Assembly: GCF_018881905.1 (NCBI RefSeq)
Contig: NZ_JACVPM010000001.1
Coordinates: 1 to 64,000, forward strand
Length of the DNA: 64,000 bases
Origin: Polynucleobacter sp. MG-27-Goln-C1
Lineage (GTDB): Bacteria; Pseudomonadota; Gammaproteobacteria; Burkholderiales; Burkholderiaceae
Direction of reading: 5' to 3'
The stretch's first letter is position 1. Each line of letters begins with the position of its first letter. Below are positions 24,717 through 35,322 of the stretch, piece after piece. Below the pieces are notes generated by a model, which made no database searches, was not told the origin of the DNA, and worked only from the letters and a program-made list of their open reading frames with translations. The translations under genes and the position numbers were made by a program.

Positions 24717-25402
24717 TTGCGCACAACAATCATGTAGTTCACATCAACATCATCACCGAGGCTATAGACCTGAGTAATGGGGTTATAGCTCATACCCTTC
24801 ATGCCGATCATTTCTAGATCTGCTTGGCGAGTAAATGCAACGAGTTCGGAAGGTTTGATGAATTTGGCGTATTCATGCGTACCCTTGGGCAGGAGTCGCA
24901 GGATGTATTCCGCGCCAATAATGGCAAATAGGTAGGACTTAGGACTGCGATTTAAGGTGCTAAAAAAGAGGGTGCCACCCGGCTTGCAGAGCTTGGCGCA
25001 AGCACGAACTACTGAGGCAGGGTCTGGAACATGCTCTAGCATCTCCATGCATGTCACCACGTCGTACTGTTCTGGCTCTTCTTCAGCTAGCGCCTCTGCT
25101 GATATGGACCGGTATTTGAGGGTAGCGCCTACTTCGAGGGCGTGTAATTCAGCTACCTTGAGGGCTTTTTCAGATAAATCAATGCCGCACGTATCAGCTC
25201 CAGATTGAGCAATAGACTCTGCCAGAATTCCACCGCCACAGCCGACATCCAGAACCTTCTTGCCTTGGAGATCAACAAAAGACTTAATCCAATTGAGGCG
25301 CAACGGGTTGATTGCATGCAAGGGTTTGAATTCGCTATGGGGATCCCACCAGCGATGGGCTAGGGCGCTAAATTTAGCGATTTCAGATTGATCGACGTTC
25401 AT
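24713..25402 (-). CDS. ubiG: ubiquinone biosynthesis O-methyltransferase
   Basis: 229 residues, class I SAM methyltransferase. [16 protein letters not shown] (about 50-65) is the SAM-binding motif I, and [15 protein letters not shown] near the N-terminus and EMLEHVPDP (about 119-127) are characteristic of UbiG. It performs both O-methylation steps of ubiquinone synthesis at the inner membrane. It is co-transcribed with gph. Confidence 0.93.
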   Translation of the reverse strand: MNVDQSEIAKFSALAHRWWDPHSEFKPLHAINPLRLNWIKSFVDLQGKKVLDVGCGGGILAESIAQSGADTCGIDLSEKALKVAELHALEVGATLKYRSISAEALAEEEPEQYDVVTCMEMLEHVPDPASVVRACAKLCKPGGTLFFSTLNRSPKSYLFAIIGAEYILRLLPKGTHEYAKFIKPSELVAFTRQADLEMIGMKGMSYNPITQVYSLGDDVDVNYMIVVRK

Positions 25403-25458
25403 AGAGTTAAAGACGCAGAAGCGCGTGGAGATGAATGAATTACGAATATAGCGGAAAT

Positions 25459-25488
25459 AAAAAAGCCCGGCAGAACCGGGCTTTTTTA
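25459..25488. terminator. terminator between ubiG and the OmpA-family gene
   Basis: AAGCCCGG-CAGAA-CCGGGCTT flanked by A and T tracts. It sits 14 bases beyond the OmpA-family stop and can work in both directions, ending that minus-strand gene. Confidence 0.85.
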
Positions 25489-25501
25489 CAAGTAAAAAGA
25501 A

Positions 25502-26071
25502 TTACTTAACTGCAGCTGTACCAACAACTTCGATGTCGGTGCGGCGGTTCTTAGCGCGGCCTTCAGCAGTTGCATTTGATGCAACTGGATTGCTCTTGCC
25601 TTTTGATTCTGTGTAAATACGGCTACCGTCAACACCTTTGCTTACTAAGTAAGCTTTAACGGACTGAGCACGACGCTGGCCGAGAGCCATGTTGTAAGCA
25701 TCAGTACCAACGCTATCAGTGTTACCAACAGCAATAATTACTTCTAATTTGATCTTGTTCAAGTCAGCAGCGATCTTGTCCAATGTAGCTTTACCTTCTG
25801 GCTTCAATGTAGCTTTGTCGAAGTCATAAAGTGTGTCAGCTTGCAAAGTGATCTTGCTTTGGCTAATGCCAGGAGCAGCTTTAGGAGCTAACCAGCCATC
25901 GCAATTAGCTGCAGCAGTTGCAGGTGTCCAGTTGCTATCACGCCAGCACAATGCGCCGTCGCCGTTTTTCCAATTCAAGCCAGAGCTGTTTTCCCAGTTA
26001 TCAGAAGCCATTGCTGCAGAAGCAGAAACAGTGATAACAGAAGCTAGCAACACTTTTAGGGTTTTGTTCAT
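25502..26071 (-). CDS. OmpA family outer membrane protein
   Basis: 189 residues with a signal peptide ending AMAS (about residue 23), a short region with Trp/Cys (NWKNGDGALCWRD), then an OmpA-like domain with YDFDKATLKPEG, NTDSVGTDAYN and LGQRRAQSVKAYL and the final RAKNRRTDIEVV. This domain binds peptidoglycan and anchors the outer membrane. There is no eight-strand barrel, so it is a small periplasmic or lipid-free member. It stands alone between two terminators or promoters next to gyrA, as in related genomes. Confidence 0.87.
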   Translation of the reverse strand: MNKTLKVLLASVITVSASAAMASDNWENSSGLNWKNGDGALCWRDSNWTPATAAANCDGWLAPKAAPGISQSKITLQADTLYDFDKATLKPEGKATLDKIAADLNKIKLEVIIAVGNTDSVGTDAYNMALGQRRAQSVKAYLVSKGVDGSRIYTESKGKSNPVASNATAEGRAKNRRTDIEVVGTAAVK

Positions 26072-26231
26072 TTTTAGTCCTCAAAAATCTCTTTTTTAAT
26101 TAAAGTCAAACTTAAATGTAATTCGCCCTACTTTGAAGCAAAAAACCGCAAAGCGACACATCTCAATTTCGTACAAACTGACAGAATATTAGCATAGGGG
26201 CTATCAGTCATCAAAATGATATTATTTCTAA

Positions 26232-28955
26232 ATGGAACAAGCCGCTAAAGAAACACTACCAATATCCCTAGAAGACGAAATGCGGAGGTCCTATTTGGAC
26301 TACGCAATGAGCGTCATTGTCGGCAGAGCCCTGCCAGACGTGCGTGACGGCCTCAAGCCAGTTCATCGCCGGGTCTTATTTGCGATGTATGAATTAAACA
26401 ACGATTGGAACCGTGCTTACAAAAAATCTGCCCGTATAGTTGGCGATGTGATCGGTAAATACCATCCACACGGCGATTCTGCGGTGTATGACACCATTGT
26501 TCGGATGGCCCAGGACTTTTCTCTGCGCTATATGTTAGTTGACGGACAGGGTAACTTTGGCTCCGTAGACGGCGATAACGCTGCTGCAATGCGGTATACC
26601 GAGATCCGCCTTCGTAAGATCGCCCATGAGCTATTGGCCGATTTGGACAAGGAAACCGTGGATTTCGGGCCAAATTACGATGGTAGTGAGAAGGAACCCC
26701 TAATTCTTCCTGCAAAAGTGCCTAATTTGCTAATTAATGGCAGCTCAGGCATTGCCGTGGGTATGGCAACCAATATCCCTCCTCATAACTTGGATGAGGT
26801 GATTACGGCCTGTTTACACGTATTGCACAACCCAGAATGCACTATTGATGAGCTGATTGAGATTATCCCGGCACCAGATTTCCCGACCGCCGGCATTATT
26901 TACGGTGTTCAAGGGGTCCGCGAGGGCTATCGTACCGGCCGTGGTCGCGTTGTGATGCGTGCCAAGACCCACTTTGAAGACCTTGATAAGGGTGCTCGTC
27001 AGGCCATCATCGTTGACGAGTTGCCATATCAGGTAAATAAAAAGAACTTGCTCGAGCGCATTGCCGAGTTAGTGAATGAGAAAAAAGTAGAAGGTATTTC
27101 TGATCTGCGCGATGAATCTGATAAGTCAGGTATGCGCGTCGTGATCGAGCTTAAGCGTGGTGAAGTACCTGAAGTAGTTCTGAATAATTTGTACAAGAGC
27201 ACTCAACTGCAAGATAACTTCGGTATGAACATGGTGGCATTGGTGGATAACCAGCCACGCTTGTTGAACTTGAAGCAAATGCTGGAGTACTTCTTACAGC
27301 ATCGTCGCGAAGTGGTAACACGTCGCACAATTTTTGAATTACGCAAAGCACGCGAGCGTGGTCATGTCTTAGAAGGTTTAGCTGTTGCATTAGCAAACAT
27401 TGATGAATTTATTGCCATCATTAAAGCTGCTGCAAACCCAGTGATTGCTAAGTCAGAATTGATGAGCAAGGCATGGGACTCTTCTATGGTGCGTGAGATG
27501 TTAGCTCGTGCTGAGACGGATACTCCGGGTGGTCGTAACGCTTATCGTCCTGAAGGTTTATTGCCTGAGTACGGCATGCAAACTACTGGTCTCTATCGTT
27601 TGTCGGATAGCCAAGCACAAGAAATTTTGCAGATGCGTTTGCAACGTTTGACTGGCCTTGAGCAAGACAAGATCGTCAATGAATACAAAGACGTGATGGC
27701 TGAGATTTCTGACTTGCTCGACTTGCTTGCTAAGCCAGAGCGTGTCACTCAAGTTATTGAATCTGAATTGAAAGAAGTGCAAGCTGAATTTGGCATTGCA
27801 GGTGGTGACAGTGGTCGTCGTTCATTCATTGAGATGAATGCAACTGAGTTGTTCACAGAAGATTTGATCACTCCGCAAGATATGGTGGTCACACTTTCGA
27901 ATACTGGTTACATGAAGAGTCAGCCTCTGAGTGAATACCGTGCGCAAAAACGTGGTGGTCGTGGCAAACAAGCTGCAGCTACGAAGAGTGAAGATTGGAT
28001 TGAAACTCTCTTCGTCGCGAATACGCATGACATCATTCTGTGCTTCTCGGATCGTGGACGCATGTACTGGCTCAAAGTGTGGGAAGTTCCACAAGGTAGC
28101 CGTAATTCACGTGGCAAGCCAATCGTCAACATGTTCCCATTGATTGAAGGCGAAAAGATTACTGTGATTCTCCCGATTAAGGGATATCAAGATGATCATT
28201 ACGTCTTCATGGCAACGAGTCTGGGTACAGTGAAGAAGACACGTTTGTCTGACTTCTCTAATCCTCGTAAGGCCGGAATTATTGCTGTCGACTTAAATGA
28301 AAATGACTTCTTAGTTGGCGCAGCCATTACTGATGGTCAGCATGATGTGATGTTGTTCTCTGACGCTGGTAAAGCGGTGCGCTTTGATGAGAATGATGTT
28401 CGTCCAATGGGTCGTACAGCGCGCGGTGTGCGCGGTATGAACTTGGGTGAGGGTCATCAAGTAATTGCCATGTTAGTTGCCCCGGCTGAAGCTGCCGAAG
28501 GTGCTGAAGCAGTTGTCGTTGATGCGAATGGCCTCGCTATTCCAAACAGCGTATTAACTGCAACAGAAAATGGTTTTGGTAAACGCACTCCGATTGGTGA
28601 ATACACCCGTCATGGTCGTGGCACTAAAGGCATGATCGCCATTCAGACAACTGAGCGTAACGGTAAAGTGGTTGCTGCCGCTTTGGTATCTCCTGAGGAT
28701 CAAATTATGTTGATCACTACTGGCGGTATCTTGGTGCGCACACGTGTTTCAGAGATTCGTGAGATGGGGCGCGCAACTCAGGGCGTCACATTGATTAACG
28801 TTGACGAAGGCACACGTTTATCTGGCTTGCAGCGTATCGCTGAAAGCGATTCTGATGATGAGAATGATTTGGATGATGGTGAAGACGGTGAAGGTGGAGA
28901 TGTTTCCGCTGATCCAGCAGTTGACTCCAATTCTGATGAAGCTGGTGATGCCTAA
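26232..28955 (+). CDS. gyrA: DNA gyrase subunit A
   Basis: 907 residues. The N-terminal breakage-reunion domain has [10 protein letters not shown] (78-87; Ser83 and Asp87 are the quinolone-sensitive residues) and the catalytic Tyr at 122 ([11 protein letters not shown]). The C-terminal wrapping domain has a GyrA box (QKRGGRG). The tail is very acidic ([16 protein letters not shown]). With GyrB it introduces negative supercoils. It is followed after 31 bases by serC. Confidence 0.97.
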   Translation: MEQAAKETLPISLEDEMRRSYLDYAMSVIVGRALPDVRDGLKPVHRRVLFAMYELNNDWNRAYKKSARIVGDVIGKYHPHGDSAVYDTIVRMAQDFSLRYMLVDGQGNFGSVDGDNAAAMRYTEIRLRKIAHELLADLDKETVDFGPNYDGSEKEPLILPAKVPNLLINGSSGIAVGMATNIPPHNLDEVITACLHVLHNPECTIDELIEIIPAPDFPTAGIIYGVQGVREGYRTGRGRVVMRAKTHFEDLDKGARQAIIVDELPYQVNKKNLLERIAELVNEKKVEGISDLRDESDKSGMRVVIELKRGEVPEVVLNNLYKSTQLQDNFGMNMVALVDNQPRLLNLKQMLEYFLQHRREVVTRRTIFELRKARERGHVLEGLAVALANIDEFIAIIKAAANPVIAKSELMSKAWDSSMVREMLARAETDTPGGRNAYRPEGLLPEYGMQTTGLYRLSDSQAQEILQMRLQRLTGLEQDKIVNEYKDVMAEISDLLDLLAKPERVTQVIESELKEVQAEFGIAGGDSGRRSFIEMNATELFTEDLITPQDMVVTLSNTGYMKSQPLSEYRAQKRGGRGKQAAATKSEDWIETLFVANTHDIILCFSDRGRMYWLKVWEVPQGSRNSRGKPIVNMFPLIEGEKITVILPIKGYQDDHYVFMATSLGTVKKTRLSDFSNPRKAGIIAVDLNENDFLVGAAITDGQHDVMLFSDAGKAVRFDENDVRPMGRTARGVRGMNLGEGHQVIAMLVAPAEAAEGAEAVVVDANGLAIPNSVLTATENGFGKRTPIGEYTRHGRGTKGMIAIQTTERNGKVVAAALVSPEDQIMLITTGGILVRTRVSEIREMGRATQGVTLINVDEGTRLSGLQRIAESDSDDENDLDDGEDGEGGDVSADPAVDSNSDEAGDA

Positions 28956-28986
28956 TTGGCATTCATACAAGGTTAATTAATTCATC

Positions 28987-30084
28987 ATGACGTTTGACCG
29001 CCGCATTTTCAATTTCGCTGCGGGGCCCGCTACCTTGCCTGAAGAGGTATTGCAGCAGGCTGCTGCGGAGATGTTGAATTGGCAGGGTTTGGGTGCCAGC
29101 GTCATGGAAGTCAGTCATCGCGGCAAAGAGTTCATGGCTCTTTATGAGGAAGTGCTGCAAGATTTGCGTACCCTTATGGGTATTCCAGATTCTTATGAAA
29201 TCTTGATGCTTCAAGGCGGTGGCTTAGGCCAAAATGCCGCTATTCCAATGAACCTCATGCTCTTAGCCAAGAATGGCCCCAAAGCAGATTTTTTGGTAAC
29301 TGGTGTGTGGTCTGAAAAGTCATATAAAGAAGCTGAAAAATATGGTGTCGCTCATTTAGCTGCATCTTCTGCATCAGAAAAATTTAATACCATCCCTCCA
29401 AGATCTTCTTGGCAGCTATCTGATGATGCTGCTTACGTTCATTACTGTGCGAATGAAACTATCGGTGGCGTGGAGTTTCCAGATGTGCCGGATGTCAATG
29501 GCAAATTATTGGTTGCAGATATTTCTAGCAATATCCTTTCCAAGGAAATGGATGTCACCAAATGCGGTGTGTGGTTTGGTGGCGCACAAAAGAATATCGG
29601 CCCATCCGGCGTAACCATTGTGATCGTGCGGAAAGATTTGATGGGTCACAGTATGAAGATCACGCCATCAATTTGGGATTGGTCTAAGCAGGCTTCAACT
29701 GACTCGATGTTGAATACGCCACCCACCTTTTCAATTTATATGGCTGGATTGGGATTTAAGTGGTTGCTAAAACAAGGTGGCGTCAAAGCGATCGAGAAAC
29801 GCAATCAAGAAAAAGCAGACTTACTCTATAACTTCTTGGATCAAAGTAGCCTTTACGAAAATCGCATTCCTAAAGAATATCGCTCCAGAATGAACGTCAC
29901 CTTCTTTTTGAAGGATGAAAATTTAAATGCTCAGTTCTTAGAGCAATCCAATGCAGCAGGCTTAGTTGCCTTGCGCGGTCATAAGGCGGCCGGAGGTATG
30001 CGCGCCAGTATTTACAACGCAATGCCGCTCGAAGGCGTCAAGACCTTAGTGGAATTTATGCGTGACTTTGAAAGGCGTGCCTAA
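28987..30084 (+). CDS. serC: phosphoserine aminotransferase
   Basis: 365 residues, class V PLP enzyme. RRIFNFAAGPATLPEEVL starts the chain and FGGAQKNIGPSG near 200 carries the PLP lysine. It forms 3-phosphoserine for serine synthesis and also acts in pyridoxine synthesis. Its stop and the pheA start share one base. It is the first gene of the serC-pheA-hisC-tyrA-aroA-cmk run. Confidence 0.96.
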   Translation: MTFDRRIFNFAAGPATLPEEVLQQAAAEMLNWQGLGASVMEVSHRGKEFMALYEEVLQDLRTLMGIPDSYEILMLQGGGLGQNAAIPMNLMLLAKNGPKADFLVTGVWSEKSYKEAEKYGVAHLAASSASEKFNTIPPRSSWQLSDDAAYVHYCANETIGGVEFPDVPDVNGKLLVADISSNILSKEMDVTKCGVWFGGAQKNIGPSGVTIVIVRKDLMGHSMKITPSIWDWSKQASTDSMLNTPPTFSIYMAGLGFKWLLKQGGVKAIEKRNQEKADLLYNFLDQSSLYENRIPKEYRSRMNVTFFLKDENLNAQFLEQSNAAGLVALRGHKAAGGMRASIYNAMPLEGVKTLVEFMRDFERRA

Positions 30085-31178
30085 TGAGCTCTAAAGATCA
30101 GAGTACCGAAGAACAACGCCTTGCGCCAATCCGCGACAAGATCGATGCGCTAGACGCGCAGATTTTGGATTTGTTGTCGCAACGTGCAAAAGCAGCTCAA
30201 GAGGTTGGTCATATCAAAGGTGGTTTTTCATCTCCGGTATTTAGGCCTGAGCGTGAGCGTCAAGTTGTCGCGCGCTTACAGGAGCTCAGCAAAGGTCCAT
30301 TATTGCCGGATGGTATCGCCGCAATTTGGCGTGAAGTGATGTCAGCTTGTCGCGCCTTAGAGGCTCGCCAGACAATCGCCTATCTTGGACCAGTGGGAAC
30401 ATTTTCAGAGCAAGCGGCTCAAACCTATTTTGGTCACTCGATTGCTGGCTTACCCTGCAATAGTCTTGATGAAGTATTCAAGGCGGTGGAGAAGGGTGCA
30501 GCTCAATTCGGAGTGGTTCCGGTCGAGAACTCTAGCGAGGGCGCCATTTCTCGTACTTTAGATTTACTTTTAGATTCTCCAATGCGCATTAGTGGCGAAG
30601 TGGTACTGCCTATTCGTCATCACCTCTTGACTAAGAGTGGCAATCTAGATGGTGTCACAACCGTATGTGCGCATGCTCAGGCTTTAGCGCAATGTCAGCA
30701 ATGGTTGAGTGTGCACGCCCCTCAATTGAAGCGCCAGGCAGTCAGTAGCAACGCTGAGGCAGCGCGCATGGCCTCTCTTGATCCAAGCTTGGCAGCAATT
30801 GCTGGAGATCCTGCGCAGGAAGCCTATGGATTACAGGCGGTAGCTGCACAGATTCAGGATGATCCGCATAACCGTACGCGTTTTGTCGTGGTTGGCACAT
30901 ATGAATGTCAGCCAACCGGCAAAGATCAAACTTCTTTGGTGTTGTCGGTAGATAACCAGCCGGGTGCGGTACATCGTTTGTTAGAGCCCTTGGCTAAGCA
31001 TGGTGTATCCATGAATCGCTTTGAGTCTCGTCCAGCTCGCAAGGGAACTTGGGAGTATCACTTCTATATTGATGTAGCAGGACATGCTGACGATGCGAAA
31101 GTTGCCAAAGCATTGAATGAATTAAAAACAACAGCCGCTTTTTATAAAAATCTCGGTTCATACCCTCATTCAGTATGA
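30084..31178 (+). CDS. pheA: chorismate mutase / prephenate dehydratase (bifunctional)
   Basis: 364 residues in three parts: an AroQ chorismate mutase (about 12-95, IRDKIDALDAQILDLLSQRA), prephenate dehydratase (about 99-275, with YLGPVGTFSEQAA and DDPHNRTRFVVVG) and a C-terminal ACT domain (LSVDNQPGAVHRLLEPL and the phenylalanine-binding ESRPARKGTW). It converts chorismate to phenylpyruvate and is feedback-inhibited by phenylalanine. Ends overlap serC by one base and hisC by four. Confidence 0.96.
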   Translation: MSSKDQSTEEQRLAPIRDKIDALDAQILDLLSQRAKAAQEVGHIKGGFSSPVFRPERERQVVARLQELSKGPLLPDGIAAIWREVMSACRALEARQTIAYLGPVGTFSEQAAQTYFGHSIAGLPCNSLDEVFKAVEKGAAQFGVVPVENSSEGAISRTLDLLLDSPMRISGEVVLPIRHHLLTKSGNLDGVTTVCAHAQALAQCQQWLSVHAPQLKRQAVSSNAEAARMASLDPSLAAIAGDPAQEAYGLQAVAAQIQDDPHNRTRFVVVGTYECQPTGKDQTSLVLSVDNQPGAVHRLLEPLAKHGVSMNRFESRPARKGTWEYHFYIDVAGHADDAKVAKALNELKTTAAFYKNLGSYPHSV

Positions 31179-32305
31179 GCTCTAAGTCCAATATTGGTTT
31201 AAAGCATATTCATGCGATAGCGCCCTATGTCGGTGGGCGACCTATCAGCGAGGTTGCGCGCGAATACGGTCTTGATGAAAACAAGATTGTGAAGTTGGCC
31301 TCCAATGAGAATCCATTAGGTATGCCAAAGTCAGCGCAAGAAGCCATGCTAAAGGCGGCTGCAGACTTGGGTCGTTACCCAGACTCCAATGGCTTTGAAT
31401 TAAAGAATGTATTGTCAGCGCGCTTAGGTGTTCCAACCGATTGGATTACCTTAGGTAATGGTAGTAACGATATCTTGGAGTTGGCTGCACGTGCAGTTGC
31501 TCAAGCTGGCGATGAAGTGATTTTTTCTAAGCATGCCTTTGCCGTTTACCCATTAGCTACTCAAGCTGTTGGTGCTAAAGCGGTTGAAGTAGCTGCAACT
31601 GAAATGTACGGCCATGACTTGTCTGCCATGTTGCAAGCGGTAAAAGCTGCTGGTGATAAAGCCAAGTTGGTATTTGTGGCTAACCCAAATAATCCTACTG
31701 GCAGTTATCTGACTGCAAAAGAAATTGAAGAGTTTTTAATCGCCGTTCCAGAGCATGTCGTTGTTGTACTAGATGAGGCCTATAACGAGTACCTTGCGGC
31801 TGATCAGCGCTATGACGCAATTGCTTGGGTAAAACGTTTCCCTAATATGATTTTGTCGCGTAGCTTTTCTAAGGCATATGGTTTGGCAGGTTTACGAATT
31901 GGCTACGGAGTAGCTCAACCCGCTTTGACCGATTTACTGAATCGCATCCGTCAGCCATTTAACGTGAATAGTCTTGCACAAGCCGCGGCGATCGCAGCAT
32001 TTCAGGATTCTGCATTCTTGCAACAAGGCTTTGAACTCAATCGCGCTGGCTTTGCCCAATTAACCCAGGCCTTTGATGAACTTGGCCTGACTTACCTCCC
32101 ATCCGCCGGAAACTTTGTGCTGGTCAAGGTTGGTGAAGATGATGGTGCTGGCGCTCGTATTAATTTAGAGCTCCTCAAACGCGGCATCATTGTTCGCCCA
32201 GTTGGAAATTACGGCTTGCCACAATGGTTACGTATTTCGATTGGCTTACCTGAAGAAAATGCAGCCTTTGTTGTCGCGCTTAAAGATATTTTGGCGAAGC
32301 AGTAA
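31175..32305 (+). CDS. hisC: histidinol-phosphate / aromatic aminotransferase
   Basis: 376 residues, fold type I PLP enzyme. FVANPNNPTGS, LDEAYNEY and SRSFSKAYGLAGLRIGY (PLP Lys) are visible. HisC acts on histidinol phosphate and, in such operons, on phenylpyruvate and hydroxyphenylpyruvate. Its place between pheA and tyrA suggests the second role here. Whether a separate histidine-operon copy exists cannot be seen. Confidence 0.93.
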   Translation: MSSKSNIGLKHIHAIAPYVGGRPISEVAREYGLDENKIVKLASNENPLGMPKSAQEAMLKAAADLGRYPDSNGFELKNVLSARLGVPTDWITLGNGSNDILELAARAVAQAGDEVIFSKHAFAVYPLATQAVGAKAVEVAATEMYGHDLSAMLQAVKAAGDKAKLVFVANPNNPTGSYLTAKEIEEFLIAVPEHVVVVLDEAYNEYLAADQRYDAIAWVKRFPNMILSRSFSKAYGLAGLRIGYGVAQPALTDLLNRIRQPFNVNSLAQAAAIAAFQDSAFLQQGFELNRAGFAQLTQAFDELGLTYLPSAGNFVLVKVGEDDGAGARINLELLKRGIIVRPVGNYGLPQWLRISIGLPEENAAFVVALKDILAKQ

Positions 32306-33186
32306 TGGCCATCATTAATCCATCCAGTAATTACGGTACCGTCACTATTGTTGGTGTTGGCTTGATCGGCGCCTCTTTGGGTTTGGCATTAAAAAAAGCA
32401 GGCGTGGTGAATAAGGTATTGGGTGTTGGTCGTAGCGCTGCAAATTTAGATCACGCGCTCAAGATGGGTGCGATTGATGCTGTAGTCGATTTAGTCGAAG
32501 CAGCAAAACAATCTGATGTGATTGTGTTGTGTGTGCCAGTGGCTCAGATGCGCGCTGCTTTTGAAGTGATTGAGCCACACCTAGAGTCTCGGACCATGCT
32601 GACAGATGCTGGCAGCACTAAAGGTGATGTGATTTTGGCTGCCAAGGAAGTCTTAGGTAAAAAGGTCTGCCAGTTTGTGCCGGCACACCCAATTGCAGGT
32701 GGTGCCCAACATGGTGCCAACGCAGCTAAAGCTGATCTCTTTGAAGGCAAGCAAACGATTCTTTGTCCTCTACAAGAAAACTCTCCGCAAGATACCGATT
32801 TAATCGAAGGTTTTTGGCAGTCCGTTGGATCTATTGTGAAAAAGATCTCTTGTGTGCAACACGATGCGATCTATGCAGCGGTTTCTCATTTACCGCATAT
32901 TCTTTCTTATGCTTTGATGGCAAGCGTAGTGAATTCTGAAGATGCCGATCAAAAGCTCAGTCATGTTGGCGCAGGTTTTAAAGATTTCACGCGCATCGCT
33001 GCCTCGAGTCCTGAGATGTGGCGCGATATTTGCTTGGGTAATCGCACAGCAGTTTTAAAAGAACTCGATCAATATCTACTTATCGTCAATCACATGCGTA
33101 AATTGATTGCTGATAATGATGGTGCTGGCTTAGAGAAATTATTTAATAAGGCAAGCAAAGCTCGTCAAGATTTGGATGTGCTTTGA
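32305..33186 (+). CDS. tyrA: prephenate dehydrogenase
   Basis: 293 residues, starting one base before the hisC stop. A Rossmann NAD motif ([14 protein letters not shown]), then the catalytic His region [15 protein letters not shown] and the helical domain with [16 protein letters not shown] are present. It makes 4-hydroxyphenylpyruvate for tyrosine. There is no fused chorismate mutase or ACT domain, in contrast to enteric TyrA. Confidence 0.95.
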   Translation: MAIINPSSNYGTVTIVGVGLIGASLGLALKKAGVVNKVLGVGRSAANLDHALKMGAIDAVVDLVEAAKQSDVIVLCVPVAQMRAAFEVIEPHLESRTMLTDAGSTKGDVILAAKEVLGKKVCQFVPAHPIAGGAQHGANAAKADLFEGKQTILCPLQENSPQDTDLIEGFWQSVGSIVKKISCVQHDAIYAAVSHLPHILSYALMASVVNSEDADQKLSHVGAGFKDFTRIAASSPEMWRDICLGNRTAVLKELDQYLLIVNHMRKLIADNDGAGLEKLFNKASKARQDLDVL

Positions 33187-34514
33187 TGAGTGGCTTGCCG
33201 GATATTAAAATTGGACCATTCAAACGAGCGCAAGGCTCAATTGTTTTGCCAGGCTCTAAAAGTATTTCTAATCGCGCCCTATTGTTGGCTGCCTTGTCTT
33301 CCGGCACGACAACCCTTAAAAATTTATTGGATGCTGACGATACGCAAGTAATGCGTAATGCGCTTCGTCAGTTGGGTTTATCTGTAACTGATCAAGCTGA
33401 CAAAGTATGCGTTGTTGAAGGTTGCGGCGGTAAGTTCCCGATTCAGAATGCAGACCTTTTTATGGGTAATGCGGGTACAGCGATTCGCCCCTTGACGGCG
33501 GCTTTGGCAATGCAGGGTGGTAACTACCGTTTATCTGGCGTGCCACGCATGCATGAGCGTCCTATTTGGGATCTAGTGGATGGCTTGAGACAAGTCGGCG
33601 CAACGATTGATTACGAATTACAAGAAGGTTATCCACCGATCAAGATTCTTGCTGCTGATATTGAAATCAAGGATATTGTGAAGGTGCGTGGTGATGTTTC
33701 TAGTCAATTCTTAACTGCCTTATTGATGGCCTTGCCTTTGGTGGCAAAGGAGCCCGTCAGGATCGAAGTGATTGGTGAGTTGATTTCTCGCCCTTATATC
33801 GAAATCACACTCAAGCTCATGGCGCGCTTTGGTGTCAAAGTGGCTTGCCCTGATGCGCAGTCGTTTGTCATTCCTGCCAAGACTTCTGACGCGGTATATC
33901 AAAGCCCTGGCGTCTTATCGGTTGAGGGTGACGCATCCTCTGCCTCTTACTTCTTAGCGCTTGGAGCGATTGGTTGTGGACCAGTCCGCGTCTTGGGTGT
34001 TGGTAGCGAGAGTATTCAGGGCGATGTTGCTTTTGCTGATGCACTCGCATTAATGGGCGCAAAGATTTCTTCCGGGGAAGATTGGATTGAAGTTGCTGGT
34101 GTGAAAAATGCCAATGGCAAGCTCAATGGGATCACGATTGATTGCACGGAAATTCCGGATGCGGCGATGACACTTGCTGTTGCTGCATTGTTTGCTGAGG
34201 GCCCAACCCGCTTAAATAATATTGCCAGTTGGCGCGTGAAAGAAACTGACCGTATTGCAGCGATGGCGAAAGAGTTGAAAAAAGTTGGCGCTATCGTTGA
34301 GGAGGGTGCCGATTACATTGTGGTGCAAGCACCTCAATCTCCATCCGATTGGAAATCTCCAATAGAAGGTATTGATACATATGATGATCATCGTATGGCG
34401 ATGTGTTTCTCATTAGCTGCATTTGGCCCAAATACTTTGCAGATTAATGACCCTAATTGCGTTGCCAAAACCTTCCCCACTTACTTTGCTGAATTTGCAA
34501 AGATTGTTTCCTAA
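33186..34514 (+). CDS. aroA: 3-phosphoshikimate 1-carboxyvinyltransferase (EPSP synthase)
   Basis: About 442 residues from ATG 33186, which overlaps the tyrA stop by one base (TGATG); a TTG one codon earlier is rejected. Motifs include [15 protein letters not shown] (PEP/shikimate binding), [30 protein letters not shown] and DDHRMAM near the C-terminus. It catalyses the sixth shikimate pathway step. The GNAGTAIRP sequence is the glyphosate-relevant loop and appears as in class I enzymes. Confidence 0.97.
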   Translation: MSGLPDIKIGPFKRAQGSIVLPGSKSISNRALLLAALSSGTTTLKNLLDADDTQVMRNALRQLGLSVTDQADKVCVVEGCGGKFPIQNADLFMGNAGTAIRPLTAALAMQGGNYRLSGVPRMHERPIWDLVDGLRQVGATIDYELQEGYPPIKILAADIEIKDIVKVRGDVSSQFLTALLMALPLVAKEPVRIEVIGELISRPYIEITLKLMARFGVKVACPDAQSFVIPAKTSDAVYQSPGVLSVEGDASSASYFLALGAIGCGPVRVLGVGSESIQGDVAFADALALMGAKISSGEDWIEVAGVKNANGKLNGITIDCTEIPDAAMTLAVAALFAEGPTRLNNIASWRVKETDRIAAMAKELKKVGAIVEEGADYIVVQAPQSPSDWKSPIEGIDTYDDHRMAMCFSLAAFGPNTLQINDPNCVAKTFPTYFAEFAKIVS

Positions 34515-34526
34515 AAGTCTTTTTTG

Positions 34527-35189
34527 ATGAATCTGCCTCCAGTCATCGCCATTGATGGACCCACTGCTTCTGGCAAAGGGACGGTTGCCTCCTTGGTGGC
34601 TGAAAAGCTGGGTTTTCATTATCTGGATAGTGGGGCGCTATATCGACTGGTTGCCTTGGGTAGTCAAAAAGCATCCATTGACCCCAAAAATGGCCCAGAA
34701 CTAGGTATTTTGGCCAAAAAACTCGTGATTTCCTTCAGAAATGGGCAAATTTTGCTCAATTCTGAAGATGTGACGGATGCCATTCGCACTGAAAGTATCG
34801 GTTTGCGTGCCTCTGCAATTGCGGTACACCCTGAGGTTAGGCAAGCTTTAGTGGGTGTTCAGCATGGTTTTAGGTCTGCTCCAGGCTTGGTTGCTGATGG
34901 GCGCGACATGGCAAGTGTCATATTTCCGGATGCAGTTTTGAAGGTTTTTCTCACCGCAACAGCGCAGGCTAGAGCCGAACGACGGTATAAGCAATTGATA
35001 GCTAAGGGAATTTCTGCTAAACTAGACGACTTGCTGCATGATTTGCAGGAGCGTGATGCCAGAGACAGTAGTCGAGGTGCCGCACCCTTGCTAGTTGCAG
35101 ACGGCGCCAAAGTGCTTGAAACATCAGAATTATCGATAGATCAAGCAGTTAAGACGGTTTTAGATTGGTATCAGTCAAAAATAGCTTAA
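34527..35189 (+). CDS. cmk: cytidylate kinase
   Basis: About 220 residues from ATG 34527. The P-loop [15 protein letters not shown] lies at residues 9-23. [15 protein letters not shown] and the arginine-containing [21 protein letters not shown] match Cmk. It phosphorylates CMP and dCMP. The aroA-cmk-rpsA-ihfB order is conserved widely in proteobacteria. Confidence 0.96.
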   Translation: MNLPPVIAIDGPTASGKGTVASLVAEKLGFHYLDSGALYRLVALGSQKASIDPKNGPELGILAKKLVISFRNGQILLNSEDVTDAIRTESIGLRASAIAVHPEVRQALVGVQHGFRSAPGLVADGRDMASVIFPDAVLKVFLTATAQARAERRYKQLIAKGISAKLDDLLHDLQERDARDSSRGAAPLLVADGAKVLETSELSIDQAVKTVLDWYQSKIA

Positions 35190-35285
35190 TTTTTGGTGGG
35201 CAGTAGAAGTTGTTTTGGTGTCTTAAGAAACTCTACAACGCGATTTTCTAATTTAGCGTGTTTCTTGGGGCTTTTTTAACCTAAC

Positions 35286-35304
35286 CCGTCAGGCCTTCTG
35301 GCGG
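35286..35304 (+). promoter_or_regulatory. rpsA leader hairpin
   Basis: CCGTCAG-GCCTT-CTGGCGG, a seven-base stem with one G-T pair, ends 18 bases before the rpsA ATG. The region between is AAAGTGAATATATAA without a strong Shine-Dalgarno. In E. coli rpsA the structured leader with a weak Shine-Dalgarno is the site of S1 autoregulation, so a similar role is plausible here. Confidence 0.45.
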
Positions 35305-35322
35305 CACAAAGTGAATATATAA

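Noticed and set aside
26353..28143. Several 70-120 codon frames inside gyrA
   Set aside because: Shadow frames of a conserved gene with no recognisable products.
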